A stretch of DNA of 64,000 nt, from positions 7,319,051 to 7,383,050 of the forward strand of contig LNAC01000036.1 of the NCBI GenBank assembly GCA_002007465.1. The letters are read 5' to 3'. Both the position numbers and the translations under genes were made by a program. The stretch is from Ailurus styani. Its lineage: Eukaryota; Chordata; Mammalia; Carnivora; Ailuridae. The number at the start of each line of letters is the position of its first letter. The stretch's first letter is position 1. The notes below the pieces were generated by a model. The model did no database searches. It worked only from the letters and a program-made list of their open reading frames with translations, and was not told the origin of the DNA. This document shows positions 31,782-42,909 of this stretch, in pieces.

Positions 31782-32665
31782 CCATGTAAGTTTAAGGCAT
31801 ATAGCATCACGGTCTGATTTACGTACATTATGAAATGATTACAATGGGTTCAGCAGGCATCCATCTTCTCATATAGATACAATGCAAAGAAAAGAAAGGA
31901 CAAAGAATAAATAAAATGTTTTTTTTTCTTGTGATGAGAACTCTTAGGATTTATGCTTTCAGCAGCTTCCTGCATATGAATCAGCAGCGTTAGCTATAGT
32001 CGTCATGTTGATCATTATATCCCTTAGTACTTTATCTTATGGAAGTTTGTACCTTTTGACCACCTTCCTCCAATTATCTCTCAGCCTCTGGTCACCACAA
32101 GTTTGATCTCTTTTTCTTTGAGGTTTTTTTTGTTTGCTTAACATGTAAGTGAGATCATACAGTATGTGTCTTTCTCTGTCTGACTTCTTTCACTTAGCAA
32201 AATGCCTACAAGGTCCACCCATGTTGTCACAAATGCTAGGGTTTCTTTGGCTTTTTTATGGCTGAATAATATTCCATTATAAATATATAGCACAACTTCT
32301 TTATCCACTTATTGTTGATGGACACTTAGGTTATTTCCATGTTTTGGCTCTCGTAAATAATGATGCTATGAACATGGGGTGCAGATGTCTTTTTTGAGTT
32401 AGTGTTTTCATTTCCTTTGGGTATATTCTCAGAAATGGAATCGATGAGTCCTAGGGTAGTTCTATCCGTAACTTTCTGAGGATGGTCCATACTGTTTTCC
32501 AGAGTGATGGTGAGGGTTTATAAACTTTCCAACAGTGCACCCGAACTCCCGTTTTTCACATCCATGCATTTGTTATCTGGTCTTTCTGATACCGGCCATT
32601 CTAACAGGCATGAGGTGATATCTCACTGTGGTTTGGATTTGCATTTTCCTAACCTATTTTTCCTT
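31782..32665 (-). mobile_element. L1M 3' UTR and ORF2 3' end (antisense)
   Basis: About 880 bases of reversed L1M. The 3' UTR comes first ('ccatgtaagtttaaggcatatagc', 'gtgatgagaactcttaggattta', 'ggaagtttgtaccttttgacc'). Then comes the ORF2 C-terminal region ('tggctgaataatattccatta', 'cttctttatccacttattgttgatggacacttagg', 'ggcatgaggtgatatctcactgtgg'). It is full of disruptions and cannot be translated. Confidence 0.88.
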
Positions 32666-33588
32666 GAAGTAACCTGATGGTTCCTCTTTCTGCCTTTCCC
32701 TCCCTGTCCCCCTGTGGTCATGACAATCTTTGCTTCTTCCTTTGCCCTGTTGAGGAAAAGGGCAACGGGAAAACTTCTTTTCATTCTGCTCCTAAAGCCT
32801 ATACAGATACATTCTTGGGAGGTGTATTTCGTTTATCTCTATCTGTCATTTCTCTGATGGCCTGGTTATTTTGGAACGTGCTGAACTCCATCCTCAGGGA
32901 CTCCCTAAGGAAGGCTCAGCTTGGAGGATTCATGAATCCATTTGTTCATCAATTAGGGAGCCGTGCAAGCAGACGCTCTGTGAGTAGGGCTCTCTGCATG
33001 GTTCCCTGCTGGGGGAGTTGGGAGTCGTGCCCCACACCCCCTGCAGAAACTTCCCTAAAAATGTGGTCTCTCCTTGTAGGCCACTGAAGGCACAACTTGG
33101 ACATACCAGTTGAAATCAGGATTGTAATTTTAATCCAAGCCTAGAATCTCAAGGTCAGTGAGAAAGTAAGGCAATTCCCAATGAGTTTCCGATCCCTGGG
33201 TACTGGTGAGGAGTAAGGGACAGCGGGACTGTCGGGGAAAAATCCCCTCCTTTTGATGATGAGGAAAAACCAGACGGAAGGAAACAAATTCACGTTCTTG
33301 CTTCAGTTGCACACCCATATGTGTACACAAACACACACCAAAACCAATTTCTCGTTGCCTCACCGTGGTGTGCAACACGTACACATTCATGACGGGGAAA
33401 CCCGGCCGAACCTGTAGGAAGAGTAGCTTCCGTGGCAGGGTGCGTCAACAGTTCAGTTCAGCATCCCCATGAGAATCTCTGCCAAGACGAATTTCTCCTT
33501 TCCCCAGAAGCTTTGAAAGAAATGGAACTTAATAATCGTGATAGAGGAATTTGTCGTGAAAGACACGTTAAAGGAGAGTGAGTCACCC
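32666..33588. other. Non-repeat stretch
   Basis: No gene is supportable. The plus-strand 136-codon frame at 32677-33087 starts right at the edge of the L1M and shows no domain. No repeat was recognised. Confidence 0.4.
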
Positions 33589-33700
33589 ACGCTCTTCTCC
33601 CCAGCCCCCGCTGCCTTGTCCCCAGCGACCTGGCCGTCCATCGCCATCCGCGCCCGTCGACTCAAGCTGTATCCGCTCCCCGTGAGCACGCAGCGCAGAT
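33589..33700. promoter_or_regulatory. Short CpG cluster
   Basis: I count 13 CpGs in about 110 bases, in pyrimidine-rich single-copy DNA. It has the density of an island core but is far shorter than a normal CpG island. Possible regulatory site or a decayed GC-rich insertion. Confidence 0.35.
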
Positions 33701-34939
33701 GCCTCTATTCCCTGAGTTCCCATCGCCTCTAGGCCTCCTTTGTGGGTTTCCTCTCTCAAACTGGCATTCTGCATACAGTACTGAGCAGCAGGGAATGCAG
33801 ACCGGCATTAGGCGCAAATCTGGTTTCTTTCTTTGTCTTCCCTCCCCCACCCCCACCCCCTTCCTTTAGATAGCCGCCTTCAGCTGTGGATAAATTAAGC
33901 ACATTCTTGGGCTTTTGCAGGTCACATCTGGGATATTCTGGACATCTCTAGTATAAACTCTGAATTTATGAAACCAGTAATTTGCGACTCCCGGCTTATA
34001 ATGGCTGACATTGTCACTGTTTGCTTAGAGTGTGGGTATCTGATGCTCTTAATGTTAAGGTCAATGTTATTGATACTGAACTCCCTGCCCTTGTTTCCTT
34101 CCCCATTGCCTTTTTTTCAGAGGCACGCACAGAGAGGGTAACTAATCTTAATATCTTGTGTTCACAACTCTATTTAGCATGAAATCAGTAACTGACATAT
34201 TAATTATAATAATCTGTTAAATATACTTTACCTACATGTTAATTATGGGAGACCATTCTCATTTATTTCTCTGGGTAGCCTATTAATTCAACCCAGATGG
34301 TACAGCTTTGTGAGACGGTAACACTGAGCATTTGCAGAATAAATCATGTTGCCAAGATACAGCAGCAAAAACGTTATCACATCTGAATAAGCTTTAGTAT
34401 GATATAACCAGGAAAGAAAACTTACCAATTACTCACAGACTGGAGCTTAGTTAAAAACAGGATCAGTATATCAAATGTTTAAAAAAACTTGGGGGGGGGG
34501 ACATGAAATGTTTTCCTCCAAAGAGTGGATTCTTTATTTAAGCCCAGTGACACATAAATAATTCCAAAAGAGGGAAATGGAATCCTGACGCAAGGAGTTC
34601 ATCATAACTTAGGGGGAGGGGGAGAAAGGCAGCTGTGCTTTTCTTGGACTTTCTGATGTCAAGGCTGGTGTCATTTGGGGAAGTGCTAATACACCTCTTC
34701 CCTCTTCGTCTATCCCCCTTCCTCACTGTAATTTCTTCTCGGACACTAATAGGCAGAACTCTGGGCTCCCTGCATTGGGGTTTTCTAGTTTGAGTCAGAT
34801 TTATGTTGGGGAGGCTGATTCATCTCTGAATGGGGATGATTTCAATGAGGAAGCTTGGAATCTGTCAATGGGACGTCAACATCATCTTCTTTCCAGGGAA
34901 GATCTAGATCCATCATTGGCCATATCTCCTTTCAGTTCA
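33701..34939. other. AT-rich non-repeat stretch
   Basis: No gene or transposon. It includes a run of ten G at 34491-34500. AT-rich single-copy sequence at 33880-34400 has several TAAT cores (for example near 34200). Confidence 0.4.
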
Positions 34940-35560
34940 GCAGTGTGGTTTCAACAATTTCATCAGTGCTCACTCATTATTTGTTTCCAGAAAGAACTGT
35001 GCTAGTTCTTGAGGACCAGAGGAGAATAAGCCTGATATGGGCCCTGCCTTCACAGAGCTTATAATGTGGCAGGGGAGCCAGTTAAACAAGCAGTTATAAT
35101 ATAGTGGGATATTATGATATTATAGTAGGATGATGCTATCCCACCATGGACTGTCTGTTGTGAGAGCACACAGTAAGGGCCCCCCAACTCAGACATGGGG
35201 TAGGCTCAGAGAAGGCCTCCCAGAGTGGCAATTTCATCACTTGCCTCTGAAGAGCAAGCAGCAGGTCATCGAGTGGAGAAGTAAGAAGAGAGTCAGGGGG
35301 AAGGAACAAATGGGGCATCACAGACTCATGGGGTTGAAGGAAGTTGGTAAAAGTAGAATGTAAGTTGCGGGGGCAGAACGGGTTGTAGAAGCTTCCAAGA
35401 GATGTGACTAGGTAGGCGTGCAGGAGCTAGATGATGAGTGTCCCTGGGAACCCCACGAAAAACGTCAGCTTTCATCTTGAAGACAGTGGGGGCCATGGAA
35501 GGGTTTGAGGTGACAGGGTCATACTGACACGTGAGGAACGTCCTTCTACCTTCATGAGGG
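34940..35560 (-). mobile_element. L2 LINE (antisense), long copy
   Basis: Over 600 bases of reversed L2: 'gaactgtgctagttcttgaggaccagaggag', 'ggccctgccttcacagagcttataatgtggcaggggagccagttaaacaagcag', 'cagagaaggcctcccagagtggc' and 'gggggccatggaagggtttgaggtgacagggtcatac'. Overlapping open frames here are not genes. Confidence 0.88.
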
Positions 35561-35649
35561 GAAACAGTGCAGGCTGGACCTGTCATTGAAGCGAGAGATG
35601 GTGGTGTCCTGGACCAGAATAGACGCAGGACGTTTTTCACCTTCTGACC

Positions 35650-35765
35650 ATCCGGCCTGGCCTAAGTCCCTTCTCTTTCTCAAAGCCTTCCCTGACATCT
35701 CCAGCTTTCACTGAGCTCTCCTTTCCTTGAGCTCTAATGGCAGTATTTCGCCAATTGTTTCATAT
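35650..35765 (+). mobile_element. L2 LINE fragment (sense)
   Basis: Sense L2 words: 'ctttctcaaagccttccctgacatctccag' and 'ctcctttccttgagctctaatggcagtatt'. Probably the same insertion as 36130-36262, with unrelated sequence between. Confidence 0.6.
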
Positions 35766-36129
35766 TTGAAAATGAATGAAGACGTTGCTTCTCCACTCTC
35801 ATGAACATAGCTCCAGCTGTATTCATCTCTGTAGCCGTGTTAGTGGATGCCATTGTCTCGTGGCTCCTGTCCCTCCTCCAGCAACACCGTGGCTCCCACA
35901 AACGTCTACATTTGACCAACTCATTGCTCATGATGACTTTGGCAACTTTTGGGCCATATGTATTGTGATATTACATTTTGTGATGCTCCTCCATTACTCA
36001 ATCTAAAAACAGCTCTTCCCTCATTCTCTCTCATGGCTCCCTCCTCTCCTCTATAACATGGACACAAGTACAGCTGGAGGTTAATTTGATTTTCTTGCTT
36101 ATCTGTGCCTTTTTTTTTTTTCCTTTGGT
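35766..36129. other. Non-repeat stretch between L2 pieces
   Basis: No gene recognised. It is flanked by sense L2 parts and could be an unrecognised insertion. A polyT run lies at 36111-36121. Confidence 0.35.
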
Positions 36130-36262
36130 GCCTCTCCCATTGGGTTCTAAGTTCTATCAGGGTGGGGATCGTGTCTGTTTTTCCTCATTGTATTCCAAGC
36201 ACATAGCATAGCGCCTGGTACATGGGAGTTGTGCAACAGATAAAAATTTCTTGAATGACTGT
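36130..36262 (+). mobile_element. L2 LINE 3' end (sense)
   Basis: Conserved L2 terminus: 'gggttctaagttctatcagggtggggatcgtgtctgtttttcctcattgtattccaagcacatagcatagcgcctggtacatgg', then 'ttcttgaatgactg'. Confidence 0.85.
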
Positions 36263-36704
36263 ATTATTTTTTGAAAACTAAAGAACGTTTAACTCTTTGG
36301 GGGAGTACTTGGCTCTCAGGACATGTTTTAGGTGAATGCTTTAAGCTTAGAGAAAGAGATGACATTGGGGAAAGCCTATGTGGGAATTGTGAGCCAGAAT
36401 ATGGTGGCTGTATCCAGAAAACAGCCTTCTGCAGCCATGATTAGAATTTATGTAAATGACTTGGGCACAGAATGGACATGTCAAGCCCACTGGAGAGAGA
36501 TTTATTTACCTGAGCAGTAGGGACTGCAGGGGGGGGGGACATTTTGACCATCCAAATAACAGCTCTAACAAGCACATGTATTTCAGACGGACATGATTAT
36601 TTTGGAATTGGCTTTGAGTTTTAGATCTTGCCCTCTTTTGTTTTGTAAGAAACAACCGACCTCTTTTCTGTTCTTCCTTCTCACCTACCTAACTTCTTTG
36701 GTTC
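36263..36704. other. Non-repeat stretch
   Basis: No gene. It includes a second run of ten G (36529-36538). Confidence 0.4.
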
Positions 36705-36850
36705 ATGCATTCATCCAACAAACATTTCTTGGGTGTAAGGAACACACTAGCCTCTGGATCATGCTGGAAAGTGACTTAGAAGAGAGGGCAGTAAGCCTTA
36801 GGAAACTAAGAGTAAAGTCCATCTCTGTATTGAAGGGCCAAGGGAGAGGC
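36705..36850 (-). mobile_element. L2 LINE 3' end (antisense)
   Basis: Starts 'catgcattcatccaacaaacatttcttgg', the reversed L2 tail, and continues with 'aagagagggcagtaag'. Confidence 0.65.
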
Positions 36851-37129
36851 CTCGGCAGAAAGGTTTCCAGCTGAAAGACTGTGTTTATCCAGGTTTGACC
36901 CCCCTGGCTTCTCTTTCAAAACAGCTATCGAGAAAGGATTGGGGGCTGTCACATCTCCTGAGCCATCTGAAATCACAGCTGAGCCCCACTCGCTGGATTG
37001 AACATCAACCAGAATTCCACATCCACTACATGGTTAAGTGGAACTTCTAGCTGGGGAATATAAAATTGTAAATGGCACAGATAACGTCAGTCTGAGTTAC
37101 TGTTTTCAGAATGACACAGATGTTAGGAT

Positions 37130-37300
37130 AAGGGAAGCATAAATGGAAATTAAAGAGAAACAAATTCAGAACAGATGTCAGGAAGCATTTTTTTTCATGC
37201 GGAGAATCACAAATGTGTGGAATGGCCTACCAGGCTCGATTGTTAAGGCAAAGACACAGGGGACATTCGCGAACTGATCAGATGGCATCATGGGGGAATT
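37130..37300 (+). mobile_element. Possible CR1/L3 LINE fragment
   Basis: Words resembling the mammalian L3/CR1 3' region: 'gaaacaaattcagaacagatgtcaggaagcatttttttt' and 'aatgtgtggaatggcctaccaggctcg'. Short and decayed. Confidence 0.45.
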
Positions 37301-38959
37301 AAACAGTAAAAGAGGAAATGAGCGTGCATACTGCCACTGGCTTTCGGCTAATCCTCAACAGTGTCCATGTTCTTATGTTCCCGGTGCTTGCCTACTTACC
37401 TTGGATAAACACACATAATTTCTTTGATTTTAGTTTTCACAGATTGCACCAATCTCAAAATAGTTATTTTCACATGATAAAGATGACATTGGCAGAGCCA
37501 GAGAGAGAGAGAGAGAAAGAGAGAGCTCCTTTCCTGCAGTAATTTTTGGGGGGAGAAGGAGGGTGTTTGTCGTTCGTGAATTGTGCATGGAGATGAGTGT
37601 TTAAAATGCATATACCTATTTAACACCAAAGAGCAGGGTATGGTCCTCAACCAGCCAGCCCTCTTGTACTATCTGGTGGTGGAGCTGGAGTTCTAATTCT
37701 CACTAAGTAAGTACATGATCACCCGGGGGTCCTTTGGAGAAATCCCACAAGGCTTTCTCTGCTTCTGTCCTCCTGGCTAATGGCCTCATGGTGCCCAAGT
37801 CCTTTTAAAAATATTCTATGTGGGAGAAAGGGGCGTTAAGCTGGTTGCTAGCTTCTGATAGCTACTTACTACAAAGAATTTGCACCAAGGATGGAGCAAT
37901 AGGAAATCTGCAACACATGACTGCCTGTGCTTTTCTTTCTTGCGTTGTGCCTTTGGAGCTGCTCTAGAGAGAGTGTAACCAGGTGCCCCTTTAAAGGAGT
38001 ATCACTTGGGGGATATAGCTTATGATAATAGGGAAGGAAAGAGAGGATAGCAATGACTCTATGCCCCAAGGGAAGGTAGTTGAGGATAAAAAGTAGAGTA
38101 AAACCTCATTAATCTGGACCCTGCTAATTTAGAATGTATGAATAATTCAGACCCTCTAGCTGAGCTGAAGTTTACCTTTGTACTAGATATGGAAAAAAGG
38201 GTTTGCTAAGCAAATTAATAGTGTAAACAAGATAGAGGGTAGGGAATATATAACCTATTTAAGAGAACAAATTGTTTTCACATACTTAGTAGAACCATCT
38301 GCATAGGAACAATGAATAGGTCAATTATAAGTAATCCTGGCCTATTCATTAATCTTGGTCTGTTGGGTATCCATACTTAGCAAAAATTTGTCAGCATTAG
38401 AGGGATGAAATTGAACAAGCAGGGAGTTCTTAAAAGTTCATATTTAAGGCATTGGGTTGATTTACATTGTCTTTTCTTTCATGATTTACTTTTGTTTTGC
38501 AAGACTTTAAGGACCTCTGATGAACCTTCCTTGGACCTTGTCTGTCCCTGTTACCTTTAAGCCTTTATCATTGAGACGACTAACATTGAGAAAGACTAAC
38601 TTCTAGAACACAGTGCTGACTAATGTTGGCACCAGGGAAAGTAAGGCAAGCTCTGAAAGTCTGGGTTCTAACCAGGTCTCTGCTAATACTTCCCCACTGG
38701 ATTTCCACAGGTAACTTACTCTCTCTGAATTTCAGGTGCCAGGTGTGTAAAGTGGGATAAGATTAATGACATCCAAAGACCCTTCCTACTCAGCAGCTCA
38801 GTCATCATCATTTATCACCTCTAAGGTAAGTTCTCATCCATTAAAAAGATATATATAGTCATTGTCGTGTTGATGATCAAATGATATAGCAAATGAAGTG
38901 CAGAGAATGTAAGTACTAAGCAAGAAAAGAGTAAGTCAGTCAGGAGACGTGATCACGCT
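37301..38959. other. Non-repeat stretch
   Basis: No gene. It has a (GA)n run at 37500-37520. At 38098-38160 'aaaacctcattaatctggaccctgc' vaguely recalls a DNA-transposon terminus but is too weak to call. Confidence 0.35.
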
Positions 38960-39430
38960 CCTGCTCCTGTTATTTCCTAAGAATGAATCACCCGCTCCCG
39001 GGACGGCTGACTTTCTTTCCTCCTTCCTCACCCATGGACTTCCTAATAACATTTTCCCACCCAGTCCTACTGGCGTCGCCCTCAGCCCCGCCCCGTCGCC
39101 CCAGTGGGCGGAGCCGGCCGAGCAGGACGCTACCTGCAGGGTGCAGAAGTAGAAGCATCCCCAGTGCCTCTCGAAAGGATCAGTAAGCAGAGGATTGGAA
39201 CAGGGAGGAGGACGTAGATGACTTTCCCTCGACCAAAGATCTTTTTGCCGCTTTCCCAACCGCCCTCAAACACTCTTAGGAGTTGTGCTGACTTTAATCC
39301 TCAGGCTGGAGGTGGACACGGAGCAGGCAGCTGGCCTAAGTTTGGCTTTAAGCTTCCGTTTATGTCCGCCTCTCTACCTGCCAGTCACTGACGCATAAAG
39401 GAAATTAATCAATTAAATATTGATTTTATG
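38960..39430. promoter_or_regulatory. CpG cluster with GC boxes and an AT inverted repeat
   Basis: Twelve CpGs by my count lie within about 38990-39130, with GC-box-like CCCCGCCCC (39086-39094) and GGGCGGAGC (39107-39115). About 280 bases downstream is a perfect inverted pair, AATCAAT (39407-39413) and ATTGATT (39419-39425), with a 5-base spacer. Such a site resembles a paired homeodomain/PBX target. No repeat underlies it. Overlapping open frames in three phases reflect the GC content. A regulatory role is inference. Confidence 0.4.
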
Positions 39431-39953
39431 TGCCATTTCCTTTTAAGCGATTCTCAAATACTGCTTGATCAATGGACATTTAAAACCTTTGTCACCTAAA
39501 CAAATCATCACTGAGCCCTTTCCAGATACAGACTCAGAAACCAAGGCCATGCTGGGCTTCCTTATCTGTGCTTGGCTGGGGAATCTTAGCTCCTTAAAAC
39601 GTGCTTTTGACACATAAAACTCAGTGGCAGAATAGCTTTAGAGATTTGCTAAAATCATATGTAAATCTCATTGGTATGTACTGTGTACAGATTAGGGGCT
39701 CTGTAGAAAATGAGAGAAGGCTGGGAGAAAAATGGGGTGGGTGCCATGAGCAGCTTTCGGAGGGTGAGTGTTTTGAATCAGAGCCTACAGTCCTGCTACA
39801 GCCTCCAGACATCAGGACCCCGCATTGTGGGCACTGTTAGCGTGACTCTGATTTAAATGAATTCATCAAGCTTGAAGAGGGAGCTTCTCCAGAATCACCA
39901 ACTTTGAAAGAAAGTTTTGGTGAGGCCACTTGACATCTTTGAAGACAAATACA
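39431..39953. other. Non-repeat stretch
   Basis: No gene or repeat recognised. Confidence 0.4.
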
Positions 39954-40101
39954 GGGGCGCCTGGGTGGCTCAGCTGGTTAAGCGTTTGCCTTCAGCTCAG
40001 GTCACGATCCCAGAGTTCTGGGATCAAGTTCCAGGTCGGGCTCCCTCCTCACTGGGGAAGCCTGCTTCTCCCACTCCCTTTGCCCCTCCCCTGCTGGTTC
40101 A

Positions 40102-40134
<33 letters not shown>

Positions 40135-40176
40135 CCTCTCTCTCTCTCTCAAATAAATAAATAAAATCTTTAAAAT
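39954..40176 (+). mobile_element. CAN-SINE with expanded CT tract
   Basis: Starts with the consensus GGGGCGCCTGGGTGGCTCAG head. It has the B-box region, an expanded (TC)n at 40099-40150 and an AATAAATAAATAAAATC tail. Likely duplications (acaaatac/acaaatcc) are short and imperfect. A short ACC triplet run follows at 40178-40193. Confidence 0.95.
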
Positions 40177-40193
40177 CACCACCACCACCACCA

Positions 40194-40930
40194 ACAAAAA
40201 CAAATCCACATTGACGCAATGCTCTGTACAATTGCTATTACAGAGTTTGTGTGTGTCTAACATTTGTCAGCAAGCCTTACTTTATTTCTCTTTTTTATTG
40301 ACTGCTTGCCATGAGCTCCATCCTGTGAAAAGTGCTGTAAGGTTTGCAGAAAAATACTTAGTCCTTCTACCTTTCCAGAAGTGTACCCTCTTCATGAGGG
40401 GCAAGGCACAGAGACCCAACATTGCAAGATGGTAGATAGAATTGGTTTTACATTACATTAATAAGTAAATACATAACAGGAAAGCTAAATTTTGATGTTG
40501 TTACCAGAATGTAGAGATTAAGATGTTTCGCTTGAAAACTGGATGTGCAGACTTCTCTTGAAAAATATCAGATGACTCAGAAGTGCAGGTCACACATTCC
40601 CTCATGGCAACAGCCAGCTGGACCTGAGTAGTGGCTACATCCTTTTATTTGAGAAATAATAGTTTCCAGTTTGTCACAGCCCCCACCGGTTATACTTGCC
40701 TTGCTCCAGCAGGAATTTGTATTTATAACCCTTGGAATAGTTATATAAGACAAACACACAAATACAAATGCAAGACAGAATACAAATCCATGATCAAATG
40801 AATGCTACAGATAAAGACCATGGGTAGGATGAAAAATGACTAAAGTTAGCTGGATATGACTCGGTTCCCTGGACATCCCTATTTGTCACAATTATTTCAG
40901 AAGATGTCTTCAAAAATGACCCATAAGTAT
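40194..40930. other. Non-repeat stretch
   Basis: No gene or recognised repeat. Confidence 0.4.
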
Positions 40931-40948
40931 GAAATGAAAATTTTTAAA

Positions 40949-41130
40949 GATTTTATTTATTTGCCAGAGAGAGAGAGAGAAGCACAAGCAGGGGGAGCAG
41001 CAGAGGCAGAGGGAGAAGCAGGTTCCCTGCTGAGCAAGGAGCCCAATGTGGGGCTTGATCCCAGGACCTCAGGGTCATGACCTGAACCAAAGGCAGATAC
41101 TTGACCAACTGAGCCACCCAGGTGTCCAAC
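40949..41130 (-). mobile_element. CAN-SINE (antisense)
   Basis: Reversed SINE: 'gattttatttatttgccagagagag' to 'gaccaactgagccacccaggtgtcc'. Flanking duplications of about 17 bases (40931-40948, 41131-41147) differ at about one position, allowing one gap in the A-rich part. Confidence 0.95.
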
Positions 41131-41147
41131 GAAATGACATTTTTAAA

Positions 41148-41639
41148 TGCCTTGAAAAAATAAGCAAGGGAAGAATTAATACTACCCCTTTAATGACGAT
41201 GCTCTTTGTGGCTTGCATTTCTGTATACTTTTGTAAGAGAAGAGGAGTAGCTTATAGCTATGGCTAATTCAGTCATAATGCTCATGGGAAATGTGTCACC
41301 ATATGAATGACTTCCATCACGTGATATAGAAGGAGAGGATGAGGTCTTTGGAGTGGTAAAATTGGTGTGGTTTGGAAGGGTGACTGATAGAATAGTAGCC
41401 ACTGGATAGACATGTGCCTTGATTTCTAATGGTTGATATAATCCCAAAATCAAGCTGCGAGCAAGGGGTCAAATTAAGATGGTGAACAGGGTGACATATA
41501 ACCAGAAGGACAAATCAGAAAAGGACTGAGAGAGACTCATTAGGTTTGGCAGTTAAGATGACTGTCAAGGTGAACATGTGTTTCTGGTTTCATGTTTTTG
41601 TCTGCACATTTTCATCCTCTTTCCTTCTGGAAACAATAG
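41148..41639. other. Non-repeat stretch
   Basis: No gene or recognised repeat. Confidence 0.35.
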
Positions 41640-42250
41640 AATGTCTTTTCCCACTTAATTCACGTGGTTCAGGTGGGTTGTCTCTGTACCGTGGAACCAG
41701 GGGGAGACCCATAATTCAGACTTGACATGTGAGAGTTTTCATGTCTCTTTCTCTGATTGTTTCAGGATGGGCATGTGACCAAAGCTGGGACAGGAAATGT
41801 CAGGGTTGGGAATTTTGCTGTCATTACCAGGAAAGGACAACCCCTCTTTCTGCTAGGGTTATGCAGCTGGCAGGATGGCAGCCGGGAATTTCAGGAGGCC
41901 ATTCTTGCAGTCGCTATAGGAGGCTCTGCCCAAGACGAAAGCCAGTAGATGGAAGGAGAGATATGCAGACTTGGTGGTGGTGGTGTGCTCCAGCCATGTC
42001 TAAACCACAGAGCTGCAGTTCAGGTTCCTCTCCTTGGGTACTATTCCTTTGTCTTAATGTGGTTGCATGTTGCGTTAACTTGCTGGGACAGAGCTTTTTC
42101 TCTGATGAATCAAGAAAATGCTTACTTGTGTCTCCAGCTGTTGCACTTTGAAGCTCAGTATGTGTGCCTTGGTTTCCCCCTGCTGCACTAACTCCTGGGC
42201 TTCTCTGACCTGGGCTTCTTTCTTAGGTTGCCTGAGTATTAAACCCCTGA
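41640..42250 (+). mobile_element. Ancient interspersed repeat, family X-like (sense)
   Basis: Family words such as 'gattgtttcaggatgggcatgtgaccaaagctgggac' and 'cccctctttctgctagggttatgcagctggcaggatgg' match the upstream part of the family at 27700-28215. The 140-codon open frame at 41729-42151 lies entirely within it and is not a gene. Confidence 0.45.
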
Positions 42251-42459
42251 TCCTGTAGGACACTTTTACTCACAAGATGTGTTTCCTCCTTTTTCCTTCT
42301 CTTATGGCTGTGGGGAAAGAAGCAATAGGATCACACTTAATAGGCAAATGCTGACCCTCCTGTGGAGGTTGCAGTTGTTGATCTGGAAGCCCTTTCTGGC
42401 ACTTTGGAAGCTGTGGTCCTTTTTTTGGTACAACAAATGGAAGGAACAATGGGAAGAGG

Positions 42460-42890
42460 AGGGGTTCTGGAGCCAGGCAGGACAGAAGCAGAATGCCCTT
42501 TCTGCCAGGCGTACCTCTTAGATCTTAGGAAAGTTACTGAACTTCTCCGAACCTCAGTTTCCTAAATCTCTAATGTGAAAATAATAACTACCCCATAGGG
42601 TTGTTATAAAGATTAAAGGATTACGGGCTCCTGGGTTGCTCAGTACCTTAAGCGGCTGACTCTTGATTTTGGCTCAGGTCATGATCTCAGTGTTATGAGC
42701 TTGAGCCCTATGTTGGGCTCCATGCTGGAGCCGGTTGGGATTCTCTCTCTTTCCCTCTGCCTACCTACTCTCCATTTGTGCTCTCTCTTTCCCTAAAAAA
42801 AAAAAAAGGATTAAATGAGATAATGTACGTAAAGCCCTTGGCGCATAATTGGAGCTCACGAAAGGGTGGCTGGTGATGATTGTTTATGGG
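42460..42890 (+). mobile_element. MIR SINE (sense) split by a CAN-SINE
   Basis: MIR from 'ctcttagatcttaggaaagttactgaacttctccgaacctcagtttcctaaatctctaatgtgaaaataataactaccccatagggttgttataaag' to 42623. It resumes after the SINE with 'gattaaatgagataatgtacgtaaagcccttggcgcat'. The MIR content is collinear across the insertion. Confidence 0.88.
42624..42805 (+). mobile_element. CAN-SINE in MIR (sense)
   Basis: Diverged SINE: 'gggctcctgggttgctcagtaccttaagcggctgactcttgattttggctcaggtcatgatctc' with a CT-rich 3' part and a 13-base A tail. AAAGGATTA flanks it on both sides (42615-42623 and 42806-42814). Confidence 0.93.
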
Positions 42891-42909
42891 TGAGTTAATG
42901 AGAGGTGGT

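Noticed and set aside
32677..33087. 136-codon plus-strand open frame as an exon
   Set aside because: No homology recognised, no convincing splice sites, and it begins at the edge of an L1M relic.
38098..38160. Tigger-type transposon terminus
   Set aside because: Only about 25 bases are suggestive. No second terminal repeat was seen.
39954..40176. tRNA gene
   Set aside because: The A/B-box-like words belong to tRNA-Lys-derived CAN-SINEs. No cloverleaf with intact acceptor and anticodon stems is present, here or in the other SINE copies.
41729..42151. 140-codon plus-strand open frame as a gene
   Set aside because: It lies inside an old interspersed repeat. The Cys/Trp/Ser-rich translation has no domain.
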